64,000 nucleotides of DNA from contig NZ_QCYJ01000084.1 in assembly GCF_003123685.1 (NCBI RefSeq), positions 1 through 64,000 on the forward strand, written 5' to 3'. Below the pieces are notes generated by a model, which did no database searches, was not told where the DNA came from, and saw nothing but the letters and a program-made list of their open reading frames with translations. Source of the stretch: Nocardia aurea (lineage in GTDB: Bacteria; Actinomycetota; Actinomycetes; Mycobacteriales; Mycobacteriaceae). Of the stretch, positions 20,409 through 28,337 are shown in pieces; the first letter of the stretch is position 1; the number at the start of each line of letters is the position of its first letter. A program made the position numbers and the translations under genes.

Positions 20409-20470
20409 GGTGCGAACCGACGCGCCGACCACGGTGAGTCGTGTCGGTACCTGCGGCTAGGGTGTATCGC

Positions 20471-21676
20471 GTGGCGGGTGTCTTCGATCGGTTGGTCGGC
20501 CAGGATGCGGTCGAGTCCGAGCTGACGGCTGCCGCTGTCGCGGCACGCGCCGGAGTCATCGAGGGGGCGATGACCCATTCGTGGTTGTTCACCGGCCCCC
20601 CCGGATCGGGCAGATCCGTTGCCGCGCTGTGCTTCGCCGCCGCGTTGCAGTGCACGGACGCGGGAACTCCAGGATGCGGGCGATGTCATGCCTGCACGAC
20701 GACGATGGCGGGCACCCACGGTGACGTGCGCCGGGTCGTCCCCGAGGGGCTGAGTATCCGCACCGCGGAGATGCGCGGCATCGTGCAGATCGCCTCGCGG
20801 CGGCCGAGTACCGGCCGCTGGCAGGTGGTCGTCGTCGAGGACGCCGACCGGCTCACCGAAGCGGCGGGAAATGTGCTGTTGAAAGTGGTGGAGGAGCCGC
20901 CGGATCGCACCGTCTTCCTGCTCTGCGCACCGTCGGTCGATCCGGAGGACATCTCGATCACCCTGCGTTCGCGCTGTCGGCACGTGCACCTGGTGACTCC
21001 GTCGGTGCCCTCGATCGCCCGGGTGCTGCGTGAACGCGATCAACTGGACGCGAAGACCGCCGAATGGGCCGCCTCGATCAGCGGCGGACATGTCGGCCGC
21101 GCCCGCCGTCTCGCGACCGACGAGGCGGCGCGTTCGAGCAGAAAGCGCGCCTTGGCCCTGGTCGGTGCCGTATCCCGGCCGGGTGCCGCCTACGCCGCCG
21201 CCGACGACCTGGTGAAATCCGCCGATGACGAGGCCAAACAGATGAGCGCGACCCGCGACGAACGCGAGCGGGACGAACTCGCGACCGCCCTCGGCGCGGG
21301 CGGCACCGGAAAAGGCTCGGCGAGCGCGACCCGTGGTTCGGCGGGTGTGCTGAAAGATCTGGAACGCCGTCAGAAATCGCGTGCGACCCGAACCGGCCGC
21401 GACGCCCTCGACCGTGCCCTCATCGACGTAGCCGGGTTCTACCGCGACGCGCTCGTGGTCCGATACGGCGCGGCGCGCAACGGCTCCGGGGTTGTCCTCA
21501 CCCATCCCGACCTGTCCGATCAGATCCACGACCTCGCCGACCGGGTCCGCCCCGAAGGCCTGCTCCGCTCCATCGAAGCCGTCCTGAGCTGCCGCGAAGC
21601 CCTCGACCTCAACGTCAAACCCCGCTTCGCCGTCGCTGCCATGGTCGCCTCACTGATCGCCGCCCAATCCGGCTGA
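20471..21676 (+). CDS. holB: DNA polymerase III delta' subunit
   Basis: A 401-residue clamp-loader subunit. The GTG start gives VAGVFDRLVGQDAVE, the usual opening. A P-loop-like FTGPPGSGRS has Arg where ATPases have Lys, which suits delta' as a non-hydrolysing stator. The zinc-binding cysteines are in CTDAGTPGCGRCHAC; EDADRLTEAAGNVLLKVVEEPP and LRSRCRHV are the sensor regions. It lies close behind topA and just ahead of a tRNA gene. From memory, M. tuberculosis has the adenylate cyclase gene Rv3645 between topA and this gene; it is absent here. Confidence 0.92.
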   Translation: MAGVFDRLVGQDAVESELTAAAVAARAGVIEGAMTHSWLFTGPPGSGRSVAALCFAAALQCTDAGTPGCGRCHACTTTMAGTHGDVRRVVPEGLSIRTAEMRGIVQIASRRPSTGRWQVVVVEDADRLTEAAGNVLLKVVEEPPDRTVFLLCAPSVDPEDISITLRSRCRHVHLVTPSVPSIARVLRERDQLDAKTAEWAASISGGHVGRARRLATDEAARSSRKRALALVGAVSRPGAAYAAADDLVKSADDEAKQMSATRDERERDELATALGAGGTGKGSASATRGSAGVLKDLERRQKSRATRTGRDALDRALIDVAGFYRDALVVRYGAARNGSGVVLTHPDLSDQIHDLADRVRPEGLLRSIEAVLSCREALDLNVKPRFAVAAMVASLIAAQSG

Positions 21677-21733
21677 CCACCCGTTTTCGCGATACGGCCA
21701 CCGAGGCGATAGACTCGCGTGGCCGAAAGGCAC

Positions 21734-21809
21734 GCCGCCTTAGCTCAGTCGGTAGAGCGCTTCACTCGTAATGAAAAGGTCGGGGGTTCGATTCCCCCAG
21801 GCGGCTCCA
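21734..21809 (+). tRNA. tRNA-Thr (anticodon CGT)
   Basis: A complete 76-base cloverleaf. The acceptor arm GCCGCCT (21734-21740) pairs with AGGCGGC (21799-21805), the D-arm region is TAGCTCAGTCGGTAGAGC, the anticodon loop is CTCGTAA with CGT, and the T-arm is GGGGGTTCGATTCCCCC. CCA is encoded. The gene is also the likely integration site of the neighbouring decayed recombinase. Confidence 0.95.
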
Positions 21810-21810
21810 C

Positions 21811-21842
21811 TCGAAAAGCGGCCCTATCCAGCCGCTTTTCGA
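21811..21842 (+). terminator. Hairpin terminator after tRNA-Thr
   Basis: TCGAAAAGCGGC (21811-21822) is followed after eight bases by its exact reverse complement (21831-21842), a 12-pair stem directly after the tRNA 3' end. On the other strand it also covers the stop codon of the recombinase remnant. Confidence 0.75.
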
Positions 21843-22231
21843 CCCTTCCGACGCTTGCTCCGAGTCGGTGCCTTCTCGGTCTTGTCACGCTTTGTCACAG
21901 GGGCTGCCGAAGTGCCCGCCGCCGAGACCAGCGCATCGTTCTGTGAATGCACATAGGTACACATCGTGAACGCGCTGTCAGCGTGCCTTAGCCACTCCGT
22001 GAAGACCGCGATCGGCACTCCCCGAAGATGCATGACAGTTCCGCAGCTGTGACGTGCGTCATGCAGTCGAATGCAGAACGCTTCGCCCAGTACTCGCCCG
22101 CATGTCCCAGAGTTCGCCGCTTTCGTTTCACCGAACAGTGCGTCAGCCGTCCCCGACTTGGTCTCCCGTAGCTGCCCAGCGAATCCGCCGGCTAATCGCT
22201 CGTGGGGCCTGGCCGGTGGGGCTTTTGCCCT
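21824..22231 (-). pseudogene. Tyrosine recombinase (phage-type integrase) C-terminal remnant
   Basis: The minus-strand frame is open for 136 codons and holds the C-terminal half of the catalytic domain of a phage/ICE integrase: RLHDARHS (Arg and His of the active site), then WLRHADSAFTMCTY with the second His and the nucleophilic Tyr, then a basic Lys/Arg-rich tail. A TGA at 22232-22234 closes the frame upstream, and no core-binding N-terminal domain or first catalytic Arg box is recognisable. It points into tRNA-Thr, as integrases often do. An intact enzyme would need about 370 residues, so this is taken as a leftover of an excised or decayed element. Confidence 0.7.
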
Positions 22232-22501
22232 TCATGCACAGCACGCGTAGGCGCTCGAAGTGATCGCGTACGGTTCGCCCGGCGCCGGCGGTGTGGTCGT
22301 TGGTTGCGTGAACACATCCGGCGGGCACGGCACCTGGACGCAGGGATCCGACACTTCCGGATGCTCGAACAACCATGTCACTCCCCATAACAGGGCCGCC
22401 AGCAACAGCACCGACGTGATGACAATCTTGAACCACACCCATTCATGGTAGAGGAGAAGCCCCCGCCGATCGGCGGTGTTATTCCTTTCCGTACGGGTCA
22501 T
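22232..22501 (-). CDS. Small single-pass membrane protein of unknown function
   Basis: An 89-residue candidate. After a basic, hydrophilic start (MTRTERNNTADRRG) a clear hydrophobic segment follows (WFKIVITSVLLLAALLWGVTW, split here for length near residues 22-42), then a Cys/Pro/Thr-rich tail with CVQVPCPP. The layout suits a one-helix membrane protein. The start is uncertain because no strong ribosome site precedes the ATG. It shares its frame with the recombinase remnant, separated only by its own TGA. The region looks like acquired DNA. No family recognised. Confidence 0.4.
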   Translation of the reverse strand: MTRTERNNTADRRGLLLYHEWVWFKIVITSVLLLAALLWGVTWLFEHPEVSDPCVQVPCPPDVFTQPTTTPPAPGEPYAITSSAYACCA

Positions 22502-22729
22502 GCGGTACGCAAGAGAGCTGATCGAACGGCACGTTTCATCTACACAGAAGCCAAGGGCCGCAACAATATACAACTAATCCCACTTCCGCACTCCGACTGC
22601 GATCACTGCTCGTAACCGACGTCTCCGAACAGGCGAAGATGTCACGGCGTTGCCACATCTCACCCGAGCGAGCCCGGAAACAGCAGGACGCCCTCGCCCG
22701 CGCGGATGTGTGACGAGCGTGCATGGTCC

Positions 22730-23947
22730 TCATCGGGTGTCGATCGGTGAGAATTTCTCGGTGGCTTCGGCGGACATTCTCGAATGACTGGTTGCCCGAA
22801 GGAAACTCGTCAGGGCCGAGGTCGCGAAACCGGGAGGCAGGAGCGCGGCGGGCTTCATCGCGGACTCGCCGTGTGAGACCTGGAGTGAGGTCACCCAGGA
22901 GACGGCGGCGACCTTGCGGCGGCGGGTTCTGCCGTACCAACTCAGCGCTTCGGGGACGGTGCGCGCGGAGGCCAGGGCGCGGCGGAGCACCATCGTGTCC
23001 AGAAGCGCCTGGTTGGTGCCCTGGGCGAGGGTGGGCGGCATCGTGTGGGCGGCATCGCCGAGCAGGGTGAATCGGCCGCGGCCCCATTCGCGCGGTATCG
23101 GATGCCGGAAGTGGGGGAAGGGGGACATGCTCAGGTCGTCGTCGGTCAGTCTGGCCAGCACCCGGTCGACCGGATGGGACCAGCCGGTGAAATGGGACCG
23201 GATGGCGTCGATGGGGGAGTCGGGGTGGACGAAATCCGGGGTCCACGGCAGGTCGAACCACCATTGGAGGCTGCCGTCGCCGGCAGGCCACAGGCCGAGG
23301 TTGCCGCCTTCGTCGATGATGATCACGCCGACGTCGCTGTCGGCGATCTCGGGCAGCTCTACCAGTCCTTGCCAGCTGCACCAGCCGGTCGATGTCGCCT
23401 CCGGTGCGCCCATCGCGGCGCGCACGGTCGAGCGCTGCCCGTCCGCGCCGATCAGCAGATCCCCTTCGGCCGATGTGCCGTCCGCGAAATCGACTCGCAC
23501 GCCCCCGGGGGTGTTGGTCACGTCGACGGCGTGCGCGTCGCAGCGGATTCGATCGAGCGGGAAACCGTCGAGCAGTCGTTCCAGCAGCACCCGACGGGGA
23601 ACCATCCGGGTGGGGGCTCTCATCCTGGCGCTCAGCGCGGTCACGTCGATCGCGGCGAGGCGACGACCGGTCGCGGTCGACACGTATACCGCCGAGAGGA
23701 GCCGGCCCGCTCCGGTCATGTCGACGCCGAGTTGGGCGAGCACGTTCGCCCCGTTGGGCCAGATGGTCACCGCACCGCCACCGGCCCGCACGGCGGATGC
23801 CCGTTCGAATACGGTCACGTCGTGGCCATCGCGCAGCAATCCTCGGGCGATGGAGATACCGCCGACGCCCGCGCCGACTATCAGCGCCCGATGGGCCGAT
23901 GAACCGGGGACAACACCGTTTCGAGCCATGTCACCTGAATTCGACAT
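22730..23947 (-). CDS. FAD-dependent monooxygenase (PHBH/salicylate hydroxylase type)
   Basis: A 405-residue group A flavoprotein monooxygenase. The N-terminal FAD-binding GxGxxG is ALIVGAGVGGISIA (about residues 21-34), the central DG motif reads GDLLIGADGQRSTVR near 168, and the second FAD motif is LLGDAAHTMPP near 305, with the family's usual QGTNQALLD after it. Such enzymes hydroxylate aromatic or polyketide-like substrates using NAD(P)H and oxygen. GAGGTGGTGA precedes the ATG. It stands alone on the minus strand, so the substrate is unknown. Confidence 0.88.
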   Translation of the reverse strand: MSNSGDMARNGVVPGSSAHRALIVGAGVGGISIARGLLRDGHDVTVFERASAVRAGGGAVTIWPNGANVLAQLGVDMTGAGRLLSAVYVSTATGRRLAAIDVTALSARMRAPTRMVPRRVLLERLLDGFPLDRIRCDAHAVDVTNTPGGVRVDFADGTSAEGDLLIGADGQRSTVRAAMGAPEATSTGWCSWQGLVELPEIADSDVGVIIIDEGGNLGLWPAGDGSLQWWFDLPWTPDFVHPDSPIDAIRSHFTGWSHPVDRVLARLTDDDLSMSPFPHFRHPIPREWGRGRFTLLGDAAHTMPPTLAQGTNQALLDTMVLRRALASARTVPEALSWYGRTRRRKVAAVSWVTSLQVSHGESAMKPAALLPPGFATSALTSFLRATSHSRMSAEATEKFSPIDTR

Positions 23948-24494
23948 TCACCACCTCATCCGATGTGGGGGCAGTTCGACCGGTTCAGCGGGGCCACGAA
24001 TCAGGCACGGGCGACGCGGCCGCTGATCGAGCACGCCGGAGCCATTGCTGAATGATAGCTATAAATGACGGGCGGAAGAGATTCGCGCCGGTCACAATGC
24101 GGTCCGGTCAAGTCCCGGAAATCGAGGGGCATGCTCGTCGACGTGCGGGCCCGAATCGGTCGCCCGGGACATGACGTTCCCCGGGGCGAACGGGACCGGA
24201 CACGAAGTCGGTCGGCTCTTCGCTCGACACCCCTCGGACCATAACCCTCGGTATGCTCGAAGGTGTTCCGGGTGACCGGAACCGGGATAGTGGCCCGCGA
24301 GCCCAACGCGCCCGCTACCCTTCGATCCGGGGGAAGCTCCATCGGATACGTAACCAGGAGCTTCCCCCTTGTCGATGCGGGGAAGCCGTCGTGGAATCGG
24401 ACCCGGCGGAAATCGGGTCGACCGGCTGGTGGTGACCTACCGGGTAGATCCGGCAGGCCGAGAATGTTTCTCTCGACCCGGATGCCGAATCGGC
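23948..24494. other. Intergenic region with an AT-rich palindrome and a strong hairpin
   Basis: No gene is visible in these 547 bases. Around 24050-24066 the plus strand reads GATAGCTATAAATG, an AT-rich spot containing the palindrome ATAGCTAT and a possible -10 for the monooxygenase on the minus strand. At 24329-24340 and 24357-24368 two 12-base arms are exact reverse complements, which may terminate the hydrolase transcript coming from the right. Confidence 0.5.
24329..24368 (-). terminator. Candidate terminator after the alpha/beta hydrolase
   Basis: A perfect 12-pair stem with a 16-base loop lies about 130 bases past the hydrolase stop. There is no T-run on the minus strand, so the assignment rests on position and stem strength. 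Confidence 0.5.
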
Positions 24495-25550
24495 TCAGAC
24501 GGCGGTCGCGGTCTGCTGGTAGGTGCGGGTGACGACCTGTTCCAGTACCGCGTTGAAGCGGTCGGCGGCCTCGATATTGCCGAGATGGCCGGTGGGCCAG
24601 ACGTGATAGTCGGCGAGGAAACCGGTGCGGTCGAGCAGTTCGACGATGCGGCGCGACAGCCGTTCGGGCAGCAGCAGATCGTTCGAGCCCGCGATAACCG
24701 TGGTGGGGACGGTCAGATGTTCGGCGGACTCGCCCAGATCGATGTCGAGCAGGGCGACGGCGTGCAGGCCGCGAGTGAGCGGGCGGCACGACCGGATGAC
24801 GCTCAGCGCGAACTCGACTTCGTCGGCGGTGGCGTTCTTGGTCATGGCGCGGTCCTTGAAGACCGTGTTGGCCAGCCAGCCGCCCGGCAACGGCACGGGG
24901 GAGTACAGCATCGTCTCGGCGATGGCCGACGGCATCCTGACGGTCGCGCCGAGGACGGTCAGCGGCCGGTCCGCGACCGTGAGCGGCTTGTTCAGGACCG
25001 GGATCATGTCGGTCTCGTGCCGGATCTCGCTGGCGGCGGTGTTCACGAGGACGACTTCGGAGGCGCGCTCGGCGACCTGCTCGGGGTAGCGGGCGGCCCA
25101 GGCCTGCAGGGTCATGCCACCCATGCTGTGGCCGACGAGGACGGCGCGCTTGCCCGCGGGCAGGGCCGCGTCGAGTACGGCGACGAGGTCGTCGGCGAGG
25201 CTGGCCGCACCGAGCGGGGCACGGCCGAGCTCGCTCTCGCCGTGGCCGCGCTGATCGTAGGCGAGGACGCGGTAGCGGTCGGCGAAGGCGTTGATCTGGG
25301 GATTCCAGTACTCGATGCTGCAACTCCACCCGTGCACGAGCACGAGGGTCTCGCCGTCGGCGGGGCCGTAGGCGTGCACTCGCAGACGGGCGCCGTCGGC
25401 GGTGGTCACGGGGATGACGTCGTGGGGGACGGTCGGCCTGTTCAGCGACGCGGTGGCGAAGGTGCGGTTGCGCAGCGCAGCACGGTAGGCCGCGGTGAGC
25501 GGTTCGCTACCGCGTAGTCCCGCTAGCGTCTTCATCGACGTGACCAGCAT
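24495..25550 (-). CDS. Alpha/beta-fold hydrolase
   Basis: A 351-residue hydrolase. The oxyanion-side motif is LVHGWSCSIEYW (near residue 72), the nucleophile elbow is GHSMGG (near 140), the acid is in the GSNDLLLP loop and the catalytic His in TGHLGNIEAADRF near the C-terminus, so the full Ser-Asp-His set is present. Substrate is unknown; esters, lactones or epoxides are all possible for the fold. AAAGGAG before the ATG is a good ribosome site. Its promoter region holds alternating GCAAGC/GCTTGC repeats, suggesting local control. Confidence 0.88.
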   Translation of the reverse strand: MLVTSMKTLAGLRGSEPLTAAYRAALRNRTFATASLNRPTVPHDVIPVTTADGARLRVHAYGPADGETLVLVHGWSCSIEYWNPQINAFADRYRVLAYDQRGHGESELGRAPLGAASLADDLVAVLDAALPAGKRAVLVGHSMGGMTLQAWAARYPEQVAERASEVVLVNTAASEIRHETDMIPVLNKPLTVADRPLTVLGATVRMPSAIAETMLYSPVPLPGGWLANTVFKDRAMTKNATADEVEFALSVIRSCRPLTRGLHAVALLDIDLGESAEHLTVPTTVIAGSNDLLLPERLSRRIVELLDRTGFLADYHVWPTGHLGNIEAADRFNAVLEQVVTRTYQQTATAV

Positions 25551-25586
25551 TCGAGCACTCCTTTGTGTCTGCCGTCACCGTACCCT

Positions 25587-25614
25587 GCAAGCTGGGGTGC
25601 TTGCTAGTGCAAGC
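25587..25614. promoter_or_regulatory. Alternating inverted hexamers upstream of the hydrolase, candidate operator
   Basis: GCAAGC (25587-25592), GCTTGC (25599-25604) and GCAAGC (25609-25614) alternate in orientation with six- and four-base spacers. The array lies 37-64 bases ahead of the hydrolase ATG, where a promoter should be. Two overlapping dyads could bind repressor dimers. The rest of the 302-base gap up to 25852 shows nothing else. Confidence 0.45.
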
Positions 25615-25852
25615 GCTCGATGACGGAAATCCTGGCTCGAACGGTCGAATACCCGATATTCGGTACGGCGAACACTGCTTTTCCGAACAAAAGATCTCGG
25701 GTACTCGACGGCCCGGCCGCCAGGATCGCACCCGCCGGATCCGCGCCGTGGCGGGTGCGGCGGCTCGTACTACCGGTCGACCGTTCGCGCGGAGCAGGCG
25801 CTACCGCGGCTTCCCGGTCGGGCGGGTAGGGGGAGTGTCGTGAGTACGACGA

Positions 25853-26122
25853 TCAGTCGGCGTCGAGAAGTTCGGCGATCATGTCCGGTATGACCAGACA
25901 GACCTGATCGTTCGGGTGGAAATCGTCGGGTACGTCGCGTCTGTGCGGCGCTTGGACGAAAACCACTACCGAACTTCCGTCACCCGGGTCTATCTCCACT
26001 GCCACCGCGCCTGCGATCTCGCCCTCCTGGGGGGCGTGCCAGTGACCCACATTCCCGAATTCGAGCCTGCGAGCCGAACTGACCCCATATCCGTCGAGCC
26101 GAAGAAATTCAGCGGCATCCAC
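25853..26122 (-). CDS. Hypothetical protein, 89 residues
   Basis: A small acidic soluble protein starting at a GTG; no ribosome site is obvious. It has a central hydrophobic strand-like run (AVAVEIDPGDGSSVVVFVQAP) and ends IPDMIAELLDAD. Codon third positions are moderately GC-rich, which supports coding but not strongly. No family was recognised; a small beta-rich binding protein would fit the pattern. It is divergent from the DUF2752 gene. Confidence 0.5.
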   Translation of the reverse strand: MDAAEFLRLDGYGVSSARRLEFGNVGHWHAPQEGEIAGAVAVEIDPGDGSSVVVFVQAPHRRDVPDDFHPNDQVCLVIPDMIAELLDAD

Positions 26123-26157
26123 GGCGGAAATTTTAGTTCGAGCTGGGAAAACGCGGT

Positions 26158-26760
26158 ATGGAATTGATCATGTTCGCTCGGTCTCGAACCGGCCGCGGCG
26201 CCATCCGGGCCGCTCGGAGGCGGGAAATCGGTTCGGTGATCGCGGTCGCGGTGGCGGGGATCGGGCCGACGCGGCTACCGTTGTTCCTCGTGGAGAGCAC
26301 GCATGTCGCACCGGGTGCGGACTCGGGGTCGGGGAGATTTCTGGCGCCGCCCAAGCATCGGGGTTGGCGAGCGATGCCGCTGCCGCTGCTGACGGCGGGT
26401 GCGGGCATCGGCGCGCTGGCACTGCTGCATTTCCGGGACCCGCACGAGGAGGGGGCATACGGCTACTGCCCGTTCTACGCCCTCACCGGCTTGTACTGCC
26501 CTGGCTGCGGCGGTATGCGGGCCGTGCACAACCTGACCGACGGGCGGGTCATCGATTCGCTGCACAGCAGTCTGATCGCGATCCCGCTGATCCTCGCCCT
26601 CGCGGTGTGGGTCGGCGCGTGGACGATGCACGCGTGGCGCGGTCAACGCCTCGTCGTGCCGAAGATGGAACGCAGCACCATGTGGATTCTGCTGTCCGTC
26701 ATCGCGGTGTATTCGGTGTTCCGCAATACGCCGTGGGGATCCTGGCTCGCGCCGATCTGA
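26158..26760 (+). CDS. DUF2752 membrane protein
   Basis: Up to 200 residues. The diagnostic part is LLHFRDPHEEGAYGYCPFYALTGLYCPGCGGMRAVHNL (given in pieces: HFRDPHE near residue 91, then CPFYALTG, then CPGCGGMRA), with three conserved cysteines, followed by two membrane helices. This is the DUF2752 pattern; the function of the family is not known. The first 40-70 residues are basic and unlike the family, so the real start may be GTG at 26290 or ATG at 26373. A 62-residue gene follows closely. Confidence 0.7.
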   Translation: MELIMFARSRTGRGAIRAARRREIGSVIAVAVAGIGPTRLPLFLVESTHVAPGADSGSGRFLAPPKHRGWRAMPLPLLTAGAGIGALALLHFRDPHEEGAYGYCPFYALTGLYCPGCGGMRAVHNLTDGRVIDSLHSSLIAIPLILALAVWVGAWTMHAWRGQRLVVPKMERSTMWILLSVIAVYSVFRNTPWGSWLAPI

Positions 26761-26792
26761 TTTCGGTCGCCCACATCGGGCAAGCTTCGAAT

Positions 26793-26981
26793 ATGAGCGA
26801 CACACTCAGGCACCGCGTCCGCGTCAAGTTGTTACGACAACTCGCCGAGGACGGCGTACCCGATTCCGAACACGACGATCCACGCCGCATCGCGATCGAA
26901 ACCGATCTGGACGCGTTGGCCTCGGTCGCCGAAGGCGATCCGCTCATCGAGGAACTCGCCGCCCGCTACCTGGTCTTCTGA
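26793..26981 (+). CDS. Small conserved-looking protein, 62 residues
   Basis: A short acidic, helical protein starting MSDTLRHRVRVKLLRQLAEDG and ending EELAARYLVF, with good codon bias. It follows the DUF2752 gene by 32 bases on the same strand and stops three bases before the end of the M1 peptidase gene on the other strand. No ribosome site stands out. No family recognised. Confidence 0.5.
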   Translation: MSDTLRHRVRVKLLRQLAEDGVPDSEHDDPRRIAIETDLDALASVAEGDPLIEELAARYLVF

Positions 26982-26984
26982 AGC

Positions 26985-28337
26985 TCAGCGGGCGGAGCCG
27001 GCCTGACCGCCCAGCGGGGGCAGCGGGGGTAGTACCTCCGCGTGCAGCCAGCTGTCCCACAGCGGGCGCAGCGGTAGCAGGCTGTAGTGCCCCGCGAGAT
27101 CGGTGAACTCCTCGGTGGTGACCCAGCCGTGCCGGTATCGGGCCGCCCATTCGCGCACGAGGTCGAAGAACGCCGAATCCCCGAGTTCCAGACGCAGGGC
27201 GTGCAGGGTCAGCGCGCCGCGTTTGTACACGCGGTCGTCGAACATGCGGCGCGGGCCAGGATCGCCGACGATGATGTCCTGCGGCTGGCGGAAGAGGTTG
27301 TGACGCGCGGCCCTGGCCTGCTGATCGGCCGACGCGCCGCCCGAGGCCTCCGACCACAGCCATTCCGCGTAGCAGGCGAAACCCTCGTGCAGCCAGATGT
27401 CACGCCAGCGGCGGATGGTCAGGCTGTTGCCGAACCACTGGTGGGCGAGTTCGTGCGCGACGAGTCGTTCCGAACCGCGACGGCCGTCGCAGTGGTTCGC
27501 CCCGAAAACCGAGATGCCCTGCGCCTCGATCGGGATCTCCAGTTCGTCGTCGGTGATCACCACCGTGTAGCCGCCGAACGGGTACGGCCCGAATTTCTCG
27601 ATGAACAAATTCATCATCGCGGGCTGCCGGGCGAAATCGTGTTCGAAGTTGGCGCGCAACCGCATCGGGGCCACGGCGTGCATGGCGACCGGACTCTGCG
27701 CCGAGCCGACCCGGAATTTCCGGTAGGGGCCGATCTGGATGGTGGCCAGATAGCTCGCCATCGGCTCGGCCTGCTCGTAGACCCAGGTGGTCTGGCTGGC
27801 CTTGGTCTGCTTACCGACGAGGGCTCCGTTGGCGAGCGCGTAGTACGGGGTGTCGGTGGTGATCGAAATGCGGTAGCTGGCTTTGGAACTGGGGTGGTCG
27901 TCGCACGGAAACCAGGACGCGGCGCCGTTGGGCTGACTGGCGACGAGCGAGCCCTCGGTCAGTTCCTCCCAGCCGACCTCGCCCCACGGTCCGCGCACCG
28001 GTTTCGGTGTGCCGCTGTACAGCACGAGCAGGGAGAGTACGCCGCCGGCCGGAATGCGCTGCTGCGGTGTGATCACCAGTTTGTTGTGCTGATGAGCGTA
28101 TTTCGACGCCTTGACGCCGTTAACGAGAACCTTGCTGACGGCGAGCGATTGCGACAGGTCGACGGCGAAACGCGATCGGACCTCGGTGGTCACCGCGGTG
28201 ATCTCGGCGCGTCCGGCGAGGCGGTTGCTCGCCACCCGGTAGGTCAGTTCGAGTTCGTACCTGGAGACCCGGTAGCCGCGATTGCCGTTCTGGGGTAGGT
28301 ATTCGTCGATCGGAACGTCGTAGAACTTGCCCGGCAT
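26985..28337 (-). CDS. M1-family zinc metallopeptidase (aminopeptidase)
   Basis: A 450-residue gluzincin. The zinc site is HELAHQWFGN (near residue 293) with the third ligand in WLHEGFACYAEWLW 18 residues later. The upstream substrate-binding segment reads LEIPIEAQGISVFG where classical members have GAMEN. The catalytic Tyr region is likely RVYKRGALTLHAL. It is shorter than the roughly 850-residue PepN type because it lacks the large C-terminal helical domain. No signal peptide is seen. Its ATG overlaps the stop of the NRPS-like gene by one base (TGATG), so the two are translationally coupled and probably act together. Confidence 0.9.
   Translation of the reverse strand: MPGKFYDVPIDEYLPQNGNRGYRVSRYELELTYRVASNRLAGRAEITAVTTEVRSRFAVDLSQSLAVSKVLVNGVKASKYAHQHNKLVITPQQRIPAGGVLSLLVLYSGTPKPVRGPWGEVGWEELTEGSLVASQPNGAASWFPCDDHPSSKASYRISITTDTPYYALANGALVGKQTKASQTTWVYEQAEPMASYLATIQIGPYRKFRVGSAQSPVAMHAVAPMRLRANFEHDFARQPAMMNLFIEKFGPYPFGGYTVVITDDELEIPIEAQGISVFGANHCDGRRGSERLVAHELAHQWFGNSLTIRRWRDIWLHEGFACYAEWLWSEASGGASADQQARAARHNLFRQPQDIIVGDPGPRRMFDDRVYKRGALTLHALRLELGDSAFFDLVREWAARYRHGWVTTEEFTDLAGHYSLLPLRPLWDSWLHAEVLPPLPPLGGQAGSAR

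Noticed and set aside
24001..25329. 442-codon minus-strand frame overlapping the hydrolase
   Set aside because: It is an Arg/Pro-rich alternative frame of the alpha/beta hydrolase gene, which itself has a complete catalytic triad and a proper ribosome site.
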